Shown: positions 25,993 to 35,217, counted from the stretch's first letter. The stretch is DNA of 64,000 bases from Pikeienuella piscinae (GCF_011044155.1 NZ_CP049056.1:1240001-1304000); one strand, 5' to 3'. The notes: a model not told the origin generated them from the letters alone. Numbers and translations are program-made.

Positions 25993-26685
25993 TCAGATCC
26001 GGCGCCATTCCGTCCCCCCCAGTTTCTGCTGCGCGAACCGCGCCAGGATCAGCGTCAGCATGTAGATCATCAGGTAGCAGATCGCCGTGGTCACATAGCT
26101 TTCTGTCGCCACGACAGTTTCCGAGAACATCCTGACGCCCGCGCCCATCAGCTCGAAGACGGCGATGATGCTGAAAAGCGACGTGTCCTTGATCAGGATC
26201 GCCGTCTGCCCGATCAGCGGCGGCGTCACGTTGGCGAGCGCCTGCGGCAGGACGACGTGAAAGAGGGTCTGCGGACGGCTGAAGCCGACCGAATACGCCC
26301 CCTCGGCCTGACCGGCGGGAACCGAGAGAATGCCGGCGCGGATGATCTCCGCCATATAGGGGGTCGAATGGATGGTCAGCGCGATCAGCGCAGTCTGGGT
26401 CTCATCGAAGAAATTCCCGAAGGGCAGAAGCGCGGGCAGCCCATAATACACGAGATAGATCTGGATCAGCAGCGGCGTCGCCCGGATCGCTTGGATATAC
26501 CCGGCCGCAAGCCGCCAGATCAGCGGATTCGGCGACATCCGCATCAGGGCGACGAAGACGCCAAAAAAGATCGAGGCGACGAGACAGACCGCCGACATCC
26601 AGAGCGTCGCGAACATGCCTTCCGCGAAGATGTCGAGATATTGCCCGACAACACGGTAATTGAAGTGCTGCAAGAGCGAGGACAT
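25993..26685 (-). CDS. Polar amino-acid ABC transporter permease
   Basis: 230-residue paralogue of the next gene, forming the heterodimeric membrane channel. The EAA loop is AEGAYSVGFSRPQTLFHVVL near residue 132, and RATPLLIQIYLVYYGLP near residue 70 is typical of the family. AAAGGCG lies upstream of the ATG. It follows the binding-protein gene after a stem-loop. Confidence 0.93.
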   Translation of the reverse strand: MSSLLQHFNYRVVGQYLDIFAEGMFATLWMSAVCLVASIFFGVFVALMRMSPNPLIWRLAAGYIQAIRATPLLIQIYLVYYGLPALLPFGNFFDETQTALIALTIHSTPYMAEIIRAGILSVPAGQAEGAYSVGFSRPQTLFHVVLPQALANVTPPLIGQTAILIKDTSLFSIIAVFELMGAGVRMFSETVVATESYVTTAICYLMIYMLTLILARFAQQKLGGTEWRRI

Positions 26686-26742
26686 TCAGCGCCTTTCAGC
26701 AGCGAAGGACGAGACTGGATGAAGGCGGCGGGATGCGGCGGA

Positions 26743-26766
26743 CCTTCGCCCCGGAAGGGGCGAAGG
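26743..26766 (-). other. Perfect intercistronic stem-loop after ABC binding-protein gene
   Basis: CCTTCGCCCC (26743-26752) and GGGGCGAAGG (26757-26766) form a 10-bp perfect stem with a 4-base loop, 11 bases past the binding-protein stop and before the permease gene. Confidence 0.75.
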
Positions 26767-26777
26767 CGGTAAAACGA

Positions 26778-27584
26778 TCACTTGTGATCCTTCTCCCAAT
26801 CGAGGCTTTCCCACCAGTAGGCGAGCCGCTCCTGCAAACGCCCGTCATACCGGATCAGACCGATGTAATTGTTGAGCGTGAACAGAAGATGGAGCGAATC
26901 CGGTCGGACAGCGAAGCCCAGCGGCTCCTGCGCCAGCACGCCGTCGAGCATCATGAATTCACTGTCGCCGGCGGTATACTGCGCGAGGCTCGCCTTGTCG
27001 GTGACGCCGCCATCGGCGCGCCCGGCGGCCACCGCCTGCGTCGTCTGCGCGGTGCCCCCTGCGTATTCCTTCAGCTCCGCCTTAGAGATGTGCTTGCGCG
27101 CCGCGTCGGCGTAGGTCGACGCCTGCGTCGCAGCGACCGTCATGCCGTCGGCGTTCAGGTCCTGCCATTTCGTGAAGCCCTTGCTCTTCAGCGCAAAGGC
27201 GACGTTCTCGGCGAAAAAGACCGGGTCAGTGAACACCACCTGCATGGAGCGCTTGGCCGTCGGCGTCATGTCGGCGGCGATCAGGTCGACCTTGCCCGAT
27301 TTCAGCGCCGGGATCAGGCCCTTCCAGTCATAGTCCTGGATGACCAGTTCCACGCCCATGTCCTCGGCCATCATCTTCATGATGTCGATGACGAGGCCGG
27401 TGCGTTCGCCTTTGCTGTCGACGAAGCTGACCGGCGGACCCTGCGTCTGCACCGCAACGGTGATCTTGCCTTCGGTCGCGATCTTATCCATCGTCGTTTG
27501 CTGGGCGCTCGCGGCGGATGCGCCCACCGCCAGAAGCGCCGCCGCCGCGATGGCGCCGCCAGTCAGTTTTCCGAGTATCTTCAT
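26778..27584 (-). CDS. Amino-acid ABC transporter substrate-binding protein
   Basis: 268-residue periplasmic protein of the SBP-bac-3 class. The signal peptide ends near ASAQQT (residue 28). GLVIDIMKMMAEDMG near residue 68 and SGKVDLIAADMTPTAKR near residue 98 are the usual amino-acid-binding segments, the latter holding the Asp/Thr/Arg that grip the ligand amino and carboxyl groups. GAGAGGATACC precedes the ATG. It lies between the ATPase and the permeases. Confidence 0.93.
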   Translation of the reverse strand: MKILGKLTGGAIAAAALLAVGASAASAQQTTMDKIATEGKITVAVQTQGPPVSFVDSKGERTGLVIDIMKMMAEDMGVELVIQDYDWKGLIPALKSGKVDLIAADMTPTAKRSMQVVFTDPVFFAENVAFALKSKGFTKWQDLNADGMTVAATQASTYADAARKHISKAELKEYAGGTAQTTQAVAAGRADGGVTDKASLAQYTAGDSEFMMLDGVLAQEPLGFAVRPDSLHLLFTLNNYIGLIRYDGRLQERLAYWWESLDWEKDHK

Positions 27585-27612
27585 GCCGGTATCCTCTCTG
27601 ATGTCGGTTTAG

Positions 27613-28347
27613 TCATAGTATCTGGCTAAGGAACTTGATCGTTCTCTCGTTCTTGGGGGCGTCGAAGAACACCTGGGGGTTCGCCTCCTCCTGGATCTCT
27701 CCCTGATCCATGAAGATCACCCGGTCGGCCGCCTCGCGGGCGAAGCCCATTTCATGGGTGACGACGACCATGGTCATGCCTTCGGTCGCCAGCTCCTGCA
27801 TGAGTTGCAGCACGCCGCTCACGGTTTCAGGGTCGAGCGCCGACGTCGCCTCGTCGAAAAGCATGACCTTGGGATGCATCGCCAGCGACCGCGCGATGGC
27901 GACGCGCTGCTGCTGGCCGCCGGAGAGCTGGCTGGGATAGGAATCGGCCTTGTCGGGAATACCCACCCGCGCCAGCAGATCGCGCCCGATCGCCGTCGCC
28001 TCGGCCCGATTTCGCTTCAGCGAAACCGTCTGGCACATGACGATGTTCTCCAGCGCCGTCTTGTGGCTGAACAGGTTGAAATGCTGAAACACCATGCCGA
28101 TCGAGGTGCGAAGCTTGTTCATGTCCGTCGCCTTGGCGCCGACTTCGACGCCGTCCACGACGATGCGCCCGCTGGAGATGGTTTCAAGGCCGTTGATCGT
28201 GCGCAGGAGCGTGCTCTTGCCCGACCCGCTCGGCCCCACGATCACCAGCACCTCGCCCGGCGCCACGACGCAGGACACGTCGTTCAGGGCCTTGATTTCA
28301 CCGAACTGCTTGGAAACATTCTCAATTCGAATTATCGGATCGGTCAA
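27613..28347 (-). CDS. Amino-acid ABC transporter ATP-binding protein
   Basis: 244-residue ATPase. Walker [12 protein letters not shown] near residue 39, Q-loop VFQHFNLF near residue 87, signature [12 protein letters not shown] near residue 141, Walker [13 protein letters not shown] near residue 161 and the switch His in VVTHEMG near residue 197 are all intact. The start is a TTG with AGGAAC upstream. First gene of the leftward ATPase-SBP-permease-permease-desulfhydrase operon. Confidence 0.94.
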   Translation of the reverse strand: MTDPIIRIENVSKQFGEIKALNDVSCVVAPGEVLVIVGPSGSGKSTLLRTINGLETISSGRIVVDGVEVGAKATDMNKLRTSIGMVFQHFNLFSHKTALENIVMCQTVSLKRNRAEATAIGRDLLARVGIPDKADSYPSQLSGGQQQRVAIARSLAMHPKVMLFDEATSALDPETVSGVLQLMQELATEGMTMVVVTHEMGFAREAADRVIFMDQGEIQEEANPQVFFDAPKNERTIKFLSQIL

Positions 28348-28508
28348 TCGTCAGGTTCCTGTCGGCTTTGCGCCACCCCCGAAGGGTCGTTGCGATCGCC
28401 GTTAATGGATACCCCCCCGCCCTTGAGCGCAATAGCCTGGTTCGAGATAATCGATATTCGTCGCCTTGCTGTCGGGCGCGACGCCGCGGTATCCGAAAGA
28501 TTCGTCGT

Positions 28509-29510
28509 TCAGTCCCCTCGGCCCGCCCGACTACGGCGGATGCTTTGAATCGCCGGATAAATGCGCTCGAACAGAGCGGTGTCGAGCCGGTCGATCGGCG
28601 CGAATCGCGTTTTCAGACGGCGGCGGTGATGGAGCGCCCAACCGAGAGCGCTGCTTTCTGACGCGATGAACGACGCGCTCCCGAAGAGATGCCGCGCCAT
28701 CCGCGCCTGCATCTCCACCGAGAGGCCGAAGCGCCGGATCTTCTGCTTTTGCTCTATCCAGGGCTGGTCGATCTCATCGCCCCGTTCACCGATGAACTGC
28801 ACCAGTTCCACCAGATAGCCGAGATCCATAATCCCGCTATACATGCAGCGATTGTGGATCATGTCATGCGCAAGATTGATCGCGACATGGGCGGACGCAT
28901 CGGGAATGCGGACCACGCTGTTCGCGAGTCGCGCTTCTCTGGCGCGCGACATGAGATCGTCCATCGTCACCACGAGGGCGACCCGCCGTGGGAGGCGTAT
29001 GTGCAGGTCGAGCACGCCAACGGCGTCGCATCGCACATAGTTCCCGACCGAATGGCCCCCTTCTTCGACCCGTTCGGCATCGTAGCCAAGATCGCTGAGC
29101 GCCCTGTCGACCGGCGCCGCTTCAGCCTTGCCGATCAGAAGATCCACGTCACGTACAATTCGCGGAAATTCCTCGACCCGGTCGCTTTGCAAAAGCGCGG
29201 CCATTCCCTTGATCGCCAGCGGAATGACGCCGACGTCGTTCATCGCGGACGCCGCCTCGTCAAGTTGCGCCAGGAGCCTTCGGCTTCGTTCGTGGTTGGC
29301 CGCCGCCTGACTGCCGAGATATTCCACCGCTTCCGGATCGACCTGGTCGAGGCGCCCGGACTTCAGAATCTGGTGGTAGAGATGCGGGCCGAGAAGATGG
29401 GCGTTCGCCGTAGCGATGACTTCGTCCCAGTCGCTCCGGTTCAATACGTCGCCTTGGAGGCACTCCGCGAGCTTCTCCAGTCGCGAGCGCCTCACCCCCC
29501 TGCGATTCAT
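28509..29510 (-). CDS. Nucleotidyltransferase-fold protein (NTP_transf_5 type)
   Basis: 333-residue protein resembling the uncharacterised nucleotidyltransferases found beside peptide- and exopolysaccharide-modification genes. The fold signature is PLAIKGMAALL near residue 108 followed by PRIVRDVDLLIG near residue 127, where the two Asp would bind metal, then DLHIRLP near residue 171 as the third acidic position. The ATG at 29510 overlaps the stop of the upstream kinase gene (TGATG); a TTG 9 bases earlier is less likely. It should transfer a nucleotidyl group, but to what is unknown. It belongs to the Tat-peptide/HprK-like locus. Confidence 0.75.
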   Translation of the reverse strand: MNRRGVRRSRLEKLAECLQGDVLNRSDWDEVIATANAHLLGPHLYHQILKSGRLDQVDPEAVEYLGSQAAANHERSRRLLAQLDEAASAMNDVGVIPLAIKGMAALLQSDRVEEFPRIVRDVDLLIGKAEAAPVDRALSDLGYDAERVEEGGHSVGNYVRCDAVGVLDLHIRLPRRVALVVTMDDLMSRAREARLANSVVRIPDASAHVAINLAHDMIHNRCMYSGIMDLGYLVELVQFIGERGDEIDQPWIEQKQKIRRFGLSVEMQARMARHLFGSASFIASESSALGWALHHRRRLKTRFAPIDRLDTALFERIYPAIQSIRRSRAGRGD

Positions 29511-30655
29511 CACATCCAAGGGGTTCGAGGATCAGCAGGATCCGAGCCTCGGCGCGCTTCACTCCAGGCCGCTCCGATCGTCGCGACCGCATCGTCGATA
29601 TCCGAATATCGCAATCTGAAGCATGTCGCGGCGTCGACACAGGCGATCAACGCGTCGAACGACTCGAGCGACAGACGCTCATCACTCGACCAGCCCCCGT
29701 CGAGCGCCACCGCCAGAGCCTGCTCGACCGGAATGTCGTCTAGTCTGGCCTCCCCGACCTCTGCGCGCTCGAGCCGGACGATCAATCTGGCGCGCCGCGG
29801 CTCGGGCGCGCCTGCACCCTGCGGCGTCAGGTATCTGACGGACTGTCCATCCGACCTCTCATAAGTTTCCAGCCGCGCGAGTTCGGGATAACGCCCGGAC
29901 AGCAACGACCAGGACTCCGACTTCACCGTGATGGGGAACTGTAGCGCCAGCACCCCGCCATCAGACTGCAAGAGCGCGATATCGTCCCCATCGAGATTGA
30001 AACCGGAAACCCCGAGCGCCGCCGCAAGCGTGGACTTTCCGGCCCCCGGGGGCCCGAACAGCAGCAATGCGTCGCCATCCTGGGACAGCGTCGCGGCATG
30101 CAGCGCGGTGCGATCCGATCGCTCCAGCGCAATTCCGGTCAGGAGTTCCTTCAACGCCGCGCCAGCCCGCCGCCATTCCACCCAGTCGGCCGCCCCGCCG
30201 CATTCACTGCCACAGATCCCGCCGGCGCTTTCGAGCGCCAGAAGATGCGCCGCGCTCGGACTCGGCGACGTCGTCAGGTGGCCGAAGCTCTCGCGAAACA
30301 CGGCCTCGGCGCGCGGTCCTCCGAAGCCGATCAGAACGATGACATCGCCCAGCTTGAGATGTGCATGCGCGGTGAGCGTCGCGGGCCCGTCCTCCGCGCC
30401 CAGAAACGTGACGACGCCGCTCTCAAGTAGGCCGGACAGAATCTCCTTCCCGTCCAGCCCGGCGTCGCGCGCCAGCCGCGAGAACTCCGCCTGCGTCACG
30501 CCGGCCTGCACATGCGCCCAGATGGCGGCGACGAAATCATTCGTCAGAAACACCAGCTGATCGGCTGCGGAGAAGAGAACCGGCTTGCCCTTGACCCGCG
30601 TCAACCGCACACCGTGCGCGGCGACGAGAAGCGCATATCCGGATTGCGGGGTCAT
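29510..30655 (-). CDS. PqqD-like domain fused to HPr-kinase-like domain
   Basis: 381-residue protein with two parts. Residues ~10-88 look like a PqqD/RiPP-recognition domain (VLFSAADQLVFLTNDFVAAI, then a helical pair with an acidic end). Residues ~95-370 resemble HPr kinase/phosphorylase relatives, with the P-loop GPPGAGKSTL at 201-210, an LDGDD acidic site near 222, and ITVKSESW near 245. PqqD-type domains present a leader peptide to an enzyme, so the kinase may act on the Gly-rich peptide encoded upstream. The domain set recalls the computationally named HprK-related-kinase-A/PqqD gene groups. The ATG at 30655 is chosen over a TTG at 30664; its ATGA overlaps the end of a possible small frame. 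Confidence 0.72.
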   Translation of the reverse strand: MTPQSGYALLVAAHGVRLTRVKGKPVLFSAADQLVFLTNDFVAAIWAHVQAGVTQAEFSRLARDAGLDGKEILSGLLESGVVTFLGAEDGPATLTAHAHLKLGDVIVLIGFGGPRAEAVFRESFGHLTTSPSPSAAHLLALESAGGICGSECGGAADWVEWRRAGAALKELLTGIALERSDRTALHAATLSQDGDALLLFGPPGAGKSTLAAALGVSGFNLDGDDIALLQSDGGVLALQFPITVKSESWSLLSGRYPELARLETYERSDGQSVRYLTPQGAGAPEPRRARLIVRLERAEVGEARLDDIPVEQALAVALDGGWSSDERLSLESFDALIACVDAATCFRLRYSDIDDAVATIGAAWSEARRGSDPADPRTPWM

Positions 30656-30798
30656 TCGATCCAAACCGCCATACCGCCAGCATGCGCGTTCATGTCCGCC
30701 CGGTCCAGCATGGACGAAAGTCGGAACAGGCTTCCGCCGGATACGGCGCTGCGATCATCCTCCCGCGCATGGTGAAGGATCGCGTCGGTCCATGACCC
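30652..30798 (-). CDS. Possible small ORF ending in ATGA overlap with kinase gene
   Basis: The minus strand is open for 48 codons, with high third-position GC for its last ~40, and ends in TGA overlapping the ATG of the kinase gene, the usual coupling in this genome. It has no good start: the only ATG with more than ten residues left is at 30711 and gives a 19-residue peptide beginning MLDRADMNAH. The frame is closed upstream by TAG at 30801-30799. It may be a small peptide, a remnant, or chance. Confidence 0.22.
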   Translation of the reverse strand, partial: GSWTDAILHHAREDDRSAVSGGSLFRLSSMLDRADMNAHAGGMAVWIE

Positions 30799-30912
30799 CT
30801 AATCCGGGTGATTTAGGAACATTGATGCGTGACAATCAACGCGCCGACCCGCGCGCATGTCCCACCAGGACAGCTTACAGCGCCTATCCGATCCGCCGAC
30901 GGAGCGCTCGTG

Positions 30913-31221
30913 TCACCACCAGCGGCCGCCGCCATGGCCCCAGCCACCGCCGCGACCGCCGCCGCGACCACCGCCGCGACCACCGCCGTTTCCATGACCG
31001 CCGCCGTGGCCGCCATTGCCCCAGCCGCCGCCGTTGCCATGGCCGCCGCCGTTGCCATGGCCACCACCGGACCTGGTGATCGCCTTCGAGTCGAGAGACG
31101 TGGACAAGAGGATCGCAACTGCGGGAGGCGTCGCAGCGGCGAATTTCCCCCCCGCCTTCAGGAACGCCCGACGATCGACAAGTTTGCCGCTTCGAACGGA
31201 CTGCTCTTCGCCATTTGTCAT
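30913..31221 (-). CDS. Tat-signal peptide with Gly/His/Arg/Trp-rich tail (putative precursor)
   Basis: 102-residue protein. Residues ~16-45 form a twin-arginine signal: DRRAFLKAGG matches RRxFLK exactly, followed by a moderately hydrophobic stretch (AVAILLSTSL). The remaining ~55 residues are about two-thirds glycine in short imperfect repeats: GGGHGN units, then GGGR repeated three times, ending GRWW. The start at 31221 has GGGGA upstream. An earlier ATG at 31272 lies in the predicted -10 element, so it is unlikely to be translated. The gene precedes the PqqD/HprK-like and nucleotidyltransferase genes on the same strand and may be their substrate. Plain low-complexity exported protein is the alternative. 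Confidence 0.65.
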   Translation of the reverse strand: MTNGEEQSVRSGKLVDRRAFLKAGGKFAAATPPAVAILLSTSLDSKAITRSGGGHGNGGGHGNGGGWGNGGHGGGHGNGGGRGGGRGGGRGGGWGHGGGRWW

Positions 31222-31267
31222 CGGAATCCCCACTATTTTGCAATTAGCTAAATTTTTACCCGTTCGG

Positions 31268-31295
31268 ATCATATCAGAGCCATTTCGAAAAACAA
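31268..31295 (-). promoter_or_regulatory. Candidate promoter of the Gly-rich peptide gene
   Basis: Reading leftward, TTGTTT (31295-31290), a 16-base spacer and TATGAT (31273-31268) resemble a sigma-70 promoter with a 5/6 -10 element. The predicted transcript start near 31261 leaves an AT-rich 5' leader (TTTAGCTAATTGCAAAATA), strikingly unlike the GC-rich surroundings. Confidence 0.4.
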
Positions 31296-31371
31296 GACCT
31301 GGAACGCGCGGAACAGCCGGATGAGCCGCGTTTCGTCGGTTCGCCCGAAACTGCGTCTCTTCCGCACCTTT

Positions 31372-32289
31372 TCATGACTCCCGACCGAGCGGTCGGGAGA
31401 GGAGCCCGGCCATCTCCGCGTCGATGCCGCTGCGGCCCGCCGCGAGCCGGGCGACCGCTTCGATGATCGGCGCCTCGACACCAAGTCGCGCGGCCAACGC
31501 CGCCGCCGCGCCGGCGGTCGCCACGCCCTCTCGCGTCACACCGGGTTCGGGCGCCTCGCCGCGCCCAAGCGTCAGACCGAATGCGAAGTTGCGCGACTTC
31601 TCGCTTGCGGTCGTCAACGCAAGGTCGCCAAGCCCGGAAAGCCCCGCCAGCGTCTCCGCCCGCCCCCCCTTCGCCAGCGCGATCCGTGTCATTTCGGCAA
31701 AGCCCCTGGTCATCAGCGCGGCGCGGGCGCTTTCGCCGAGACCGCGCCCGATGGCGGCGCCGCAGGCGATGGCGACGACGTTCTTCAGCGCGCCGCCAAT
31801 CTCGGCGCCGATGATATCGTCGGAAAGATAGGGCCGTAGCGTGGGGCCCGCGAGACGCAGCTGCGCGGCGCGGCCCGCCGCCTCATCGTTTGTCGCGAGC
31901 GTCACCGCTGTCGGGAGGCCGGCGATAAGATCGACGGCGAAAGCCGGCCCGGTCAGCGCCATCAATTGCCGGCCCGGGGTGAGCGCAGCGGCGATCTCGG
32001 ACTGAAGAAGGCTCGATCCCGCCTCCAGCCCCTTGGCGGCGAGGATCAGCGGCGCGCCTTGCGGCAGACGCGGCGCCCAGACGCCGAGCGCGGCCCGCGT
32101 CGCCTGCGCCGGGACCGCGATGATGACGAGACCGGCGCCGACGAGACCCGCGGCCGCGTCGGTCTCCACCCCTTCGGCCGGGCGTCGGCCGATCAGCCGC
32201 ACCGGGCCGGTCTTACCGGCGACTGCCGCCAGCGCGCGCCCGAACGCGCCGGCGCCGAGAATGGCGACGATTTGGTCGTCTCTAGACAC
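31372..32289 (-). CDS. gpsA: NAD(P)-dependent glycerol-3-phosphate dehydrogenase
   Basis: 305-residue enzyme reducing dihydroxyacetone phosphate to glycerol-3-phosphate for phospholipid synthesis. The nucleotide-binding loop [14 protein letters not shown] lies near residue 8. [11 protein letters not shown] near residue 96, GPAFAVDL near residue 128 and [12 protein letters not shown] near residue 180 with the catalytic Lys are present. The start is taken as the GTG at 32289, which overlaps the last 8 bases of tsaD, because homology begins directly there. Confidence 0.92.
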   Translation of the reverse strand: MSRDDQIVAILGAGAFGRALAAVAGKTGPVRLIGRRPAEGVETDAAAGLVGAGLVIIAVPAQATRAALGVWAPRLPQGAPLILAAKGLEAGSSLLQSEIAAALTPGRQLMALTGPAFAVDLIAGLPTAVTLATNDEAAGRAAQLRLAGPTLRPYLSDDIIGAEIGGALKNVVAIACGAAIGRGLGESARAALMTRGFAEMTRIALAKGGRAETLAGLSGLGDLALTTASEKSRNFAFGLTLGRGEAPEPGVTREGVATAGAAAALAARLGVEAPIIEAVARLAAGRSGIDAEMAGLLSRPLGRES

Positions 32290-33397
32290 GGGGGCCCTTT
32301 CGCCCGCCGCCCAGCATCGGCGGCGCGGACTCATCCAGCGGCCAGCGCGGCCGCGCCGTTATCTCGCCGCCGCGCTCGCCCAGCGCCCAGCGCTCCGCCG
32401 CCGCCCAGGCGATCATCGCGCCGTTGTCGGTGCAAAGCGCAAGCGGCGGCGCGTGAAACGAAAAGCCCGTCTCGGCCGCCGCCGCCTCCAGCGCGCCGCG
32501 GATGGCGCGGTTCGCGGCGACGCCGCCCGCCACCGCGAGCCGGCGCGCGCCCACGGGGTGGGCGCCGCCCGACGCCAGATTCACCATCGCCGCGCGCGTT
32601 TTCGCCGCCAGAAGATCCCGCGCCGCGGCCTGAAAGGAGGCGCAAAGATCGGCGCGATCCGCGACCGTGATGCCGCCCGCAACGGCGACGAGATCGTCGC
32701 GCGCGCGGAGCACCGCAGTCTTCAGCCCGGAAAACGACATGTCGAATCCGGTCCGTTCGATCAGCGGCCGGGGAAAGGCGAAGCGCGTCTCGTCGCCGCT
32801 CAAGGCCTCACGCTCCACCTCCGGTCCGCCCGGATAGCCGAGACCGAGTAGCTTCGCGATCTTGTCGAAGGCTTCCCCCGGCGCGTCGTCGATCGACCCG
32901 CCGAGGCGCTTATACCGGCAGGGCGCCGCAACCTCGATGAGTTGGCAGTGTCCGCCGGAAACGAGCAGGAGAAGATAGGGCGCGCCGATCCCGTCGGTCA
33001 GCCGCGGCGTCAGCGCGTGACCCTCCAGGTGATTGACCCCGATCAGCGGCAACCCGGCCCCGAAGGCGATCCCCTTCGCGCACATCACACCGGAAAGGAC
33101 GCCGCCGATCAGACCCGGCCCCGCCGTCACGCCGACAAGATCGACGCCGCCAAGCCCGCATCCCGCCTCAGCCAACGCCGCCTCGACCGCGAGGTCGAGC
33201 CGCTCGGCATGGGCGCGGGCGGCGATCTCCGGCACCACGCCGCCGAAACCGGCGTGCAGCCCCTCCTGCCCGATCACCACGCTGGAGAGAATCTCGCCCG
33301 GCCCGCGCGCGCCGCCGGACCCGATCCGCACGCGCACGAGCGCCGCCGCAGTGTCGTCGCAGCTCGATTCGATGCCGAGAACCGTGATCTCTTCCAT
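32282..33397 (-). CDS. tsaD: tRNA N6-threonylcarbamoyladenosine transferase
   Basis: 371-residue Kae1/TsaD enzyme that, with TsaB and TsaE, puts the threonylcarbamoyl group on A37 of ANN-decoding tRNAs. [12 protein letters not shown] at residue 7 and the metal-binding HxExH in [12 protein letters not shown] near residue 120 are intact, as are [11 protein letters not shown] near residue 143 and the C-terminal [12 protein letters not shown]. It is somewhat longer than the usual ~340, partly from a Gly/Arg-rich insertion near residue 27. Start is the ATG at 33397, divergent from hemC. Confidence 0.95.
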   Translation of the reverse strand: MEEITVLGIESSCDDTAAALVRVRIGSGGARGPGEILSSVVIGQEGLHAGFGGVVPEIAARAHAERLDLAVEAALAEAGCGLGGVDLVGVTAGPGLIGGVLSGVMCAKGIAFGAGLPLIGVNHLEGHALTPRLTDGIGAPYLLLLVSGGHCQLIEVAAPCRYKRLGGSIDDAPGEAFDKIAKLLGLGYPGGPEVEREALSGDETRFAFPRPLIERTGFDMSFSGLKTAVLRARDDLVAVAGGITVADRADLCASFQAAARDLLAAKTRAAMVNLASGGAHPVGARRLAVAGGVAANRAIRGALEAAAAETGFSFHAPPLALCTDNGAMIAWAAAERWALGERGGEITARPRWPLDESAPPMLGGGRKGPRV

Positions 33398-33421
33398 GCG
33401 CCGCCCGATCCGATGAGAGCG

Positions 33422-33449
33422 CGGCGGCGCCTCCGATTGCGCGCCGCCG
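33422..33449 (+). other. Stem-loop in the tsaD-hemC divergent region
   Basis: CGGCGGCGC (33422-33430) and GCGCCGCCG (33441-33449) form a 9-bp perfect stem with a 10-base loop, 24 bases before the hemC start. It could shape the hemC leader, but GC-rich pairing may also arise by chance here. Confidence 0.35.
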
Positions 33450-33472
33450 GGCCACGGGGTAGAGGGTTTTGC

Positions 33473-34426
33473 ATGGCGACGCAAACCATCTCCTCCCGCC
33501 CGCCCTCCCCTGGCGCGCCGCTTCGAATCGGCACGCGCGGCTCGCCCCTCGCGATGGCTCAGGCGCGCGAGGTCCAGCGCCGCCTGATGGCGGCGCATAA
33601 CCTGCCTGAGGCGGCCTTCGCCCTCACCGCGATCCGCACCACCGGCGACGCCGTGCAGGACCGGCCGCTTTCCGAGATCGGCGGCAAGGGGCTCTTCACA
33701 AAGGAGCTGGAGCAGGCGCTTTTCGACGGGCGCATCGACATCGCCGTCCATTCGATGAAGGACGTGGCGACGGTGCTTCCGGACGGGCTGTCGATGATCG
33801 CGCATCTGCCGCGCGCCGATTCGCGCGACGCGTTCATCTCCGCGCGCTATGCGACATTCGACGATCTGCCCGAGGGCGCGACCGTCGGCACCTCCTCGCT
33901 CCGGCGCCGGGCGCAGGCGCTGGCGCGCCGCCCGGACCTGAAGATCATCGAATTTCGCGGGAATGTGCAGACCAGGATGCGGAAACTGGAGGAGGGCGTC
34001 GCAACCGCGACATTCCTTGCGGTCGCCGGGTTGAAGCGGCTCGGAAGCGCCGTCGAAGGCGTCCCGATTCCGACAGATGTGATGCTGCCCGCCGTCGCGC
34101 AGGGCGCGATCGGGGTGGAGACGCGGGCCGATGACGAGGGCGCGATCCGCCTTGTCGCGCCCCTCGACGACGCCGAGACGACGCTGCTTCTGACCGCCGA
34201 GCGCGCGTTTCTTCGCGCCCTCGACGGGTCCTGCCGGACGCCGCTCGCCGGGCTGGCGGAACTGACCGGCGACAAGCTCCGCTTTCGCGGTGAGATCCTG
34301 CGACCCGATGGCGCCCACCGGCACGCGACGGCGCGCGAGGGCGCGCCGGAGGAGGCCGAGGCGATGGGGCTCGACGCCGCGGCGGAGTTGCGCGCCGCCG
34401 GCGGGCCCGGCTTTTTCGACGCCTGA
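33473..34426 (+). CDS. hemC: Hydroxymethylbilane synthase (porphobilinogen deaminase)
   Basis: 317-residue enzyme that joins four porphobilinogens into hydroxymethylbilane. [14 protein letters not shown] at residue 18, [13 protein letters not shown] near residue 93 with the catalytic Asp, [11 protein letters not shown] near residue 140 and [12 protein letters not shown] near residue 162 are all present. The dipyrromethane cofactor Cys lies in [11 protein letters not shown] near residue 254. AGAGGG lies upstream of the ATG. hemD follows 12 bases later. Confidence 0.96.
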   Translation: MATQTISSRPPSPGAPLRIGTRGSPLAMAQAREVQRRLMAAHNLPEAAFALTAIRTTGDAVQDRPLSEIGGKGLFTKELEQALFDGRIDIAVHSMKDVATVLPDGLSMIAHLPRADSRDAFISARYATFDDLPEGATVGTSSLRRRAQALARRPDLKIIEFRGNVQTRMRKLEEGVATATFLAVAGLKRLGSAVEGVPIPTDVMLPAVAQGAIGVETRADDEGAIRLVAPLDDAETTLLLTAERAFLRALDGSCRTPLAGLAELTGDKLRFRGEILRPDGAHRHATAREGAPEEAEAMGLDAAAELRAAGGPGFFDA

Positions 34427-34438
34427 GCGCAGGCGAAG

Positions 34439-35143
34439 ATGCCCCTCGTCCTGCTCACCCGCCCGCGCCGGCAATCCGACGCCTTCGCCGCCGAAATCGC
34501 CGCGGATGGCTGGGACGCGCTGATCTGGCCGGTGATGGAGATCGTTCATCTGCTCCCGGCGCCGCCGGATCTCTCGGATGCGGACGCGCTGATCTTCACG
34601 TCCGCGCGCGCCCTCGAGGCGCTTCTCCAGCATGGTCCTCCGCCGGCCCTTCCCGCCTATTGCGTCGGCCCGGCGACGGCGGATGCGGCGCGGCGCGCGG
34701 GGTTTGACGAGGTGATCGAAGGCGGCGGCGACGCGGTGCGGCTTCTTGCAGTGTTGAAAGCCGCCGGACTGAGCCGTCCGGCGCATGTGCGCGGCCGCGA
34801 CATCGCCATGGATATCAGCGCGGCGCTTCGCGACACCGGCGCCGACGCGCGCGACATCGTCGCCTATGAGGCACGCCCCGCCGGCCCGCCCGGCGCCCGG
34901 GTCGACGCCGCGATGCGGGCGGGACGGATTGACGCGGTGGCCTTCTTTTCACCGCGAACCGCCGCACTTTTCGCGAAAGCCGCCCCATACGCCTGGCGTC
35001 CGCGCCTTGCGACGATCGAGGCGGCGGCGATCAGCGCGGCGGCGGCGGCGGCGCTCGCGCCGGTCGGCTTCGCGAATATCAGCGTCGCCGAGCGGCCTGA
35101 CGGCGCCGCCATGCGCGCCTTGCTGCGACGCAGCGCGGCTTGA
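34439..35143 (+). CDS. hemD: Uroporphyrinogen-III synthase
   Basis: 234-residue enzyme that closes hydroxymethylbilane to uroporphyrinogen III. The family is poorly conserved, but the first strand ([17 protein letters not shown]), [12 protein letters not shown] near residue 52, [16 protein letters not shown] near residue 74 and [13 protein letters not shown] near residue 168 fit the two-domain HemD fold. Position between hemC and the mitofilin-hemY pair supports the call. Confidence 0.92.
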   Translation: MPLVLLTRPRRQSDAFAAEIAADGWDALIWPVMEIVHLLPAPPDLSDADALIFTSARALEALLQHGPPPALPAYCVGPATADAARRAGFDEVIEGGGDAVRLLAVLKAAGLSRPAHVRGRDIAMDISAALRDTGADARDIVAYEARPAGPPGARVDAAMRAGRIDAVAFFSPRTAALFAKAAPYAWRPRLATIEAAAISAAAAAALAPVGFANISVAERPDGAAMRALLRRSAA

Positions 35144-35217
35144 CCCGCGCCCCGTCCTGTGGAGGCTAGGCGCGAGGGATCGGATTGACAGATCGAGAGC
35201 GACCGGGAGCGACGCGA

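Noticed and set aside
30913-31100. DNA tandem repeat or CRISPR-like array
   Set aside because: The GC-rich repetition follows from Gly codons of a translated tail with a Tat signal; repeat units are irregular and have no spacers.
28509-31221. Lasso-peptide biosynthetic cluster
   Set aside because: The nucleotidyltransferase and HprK-like kinase resemble accessory lasso enzymes, but there is no asparagine-synthetase-like cyclase or B2 protease, and the Gly-rich peptide lacks a Gly/Asp-Glu ring pattern.
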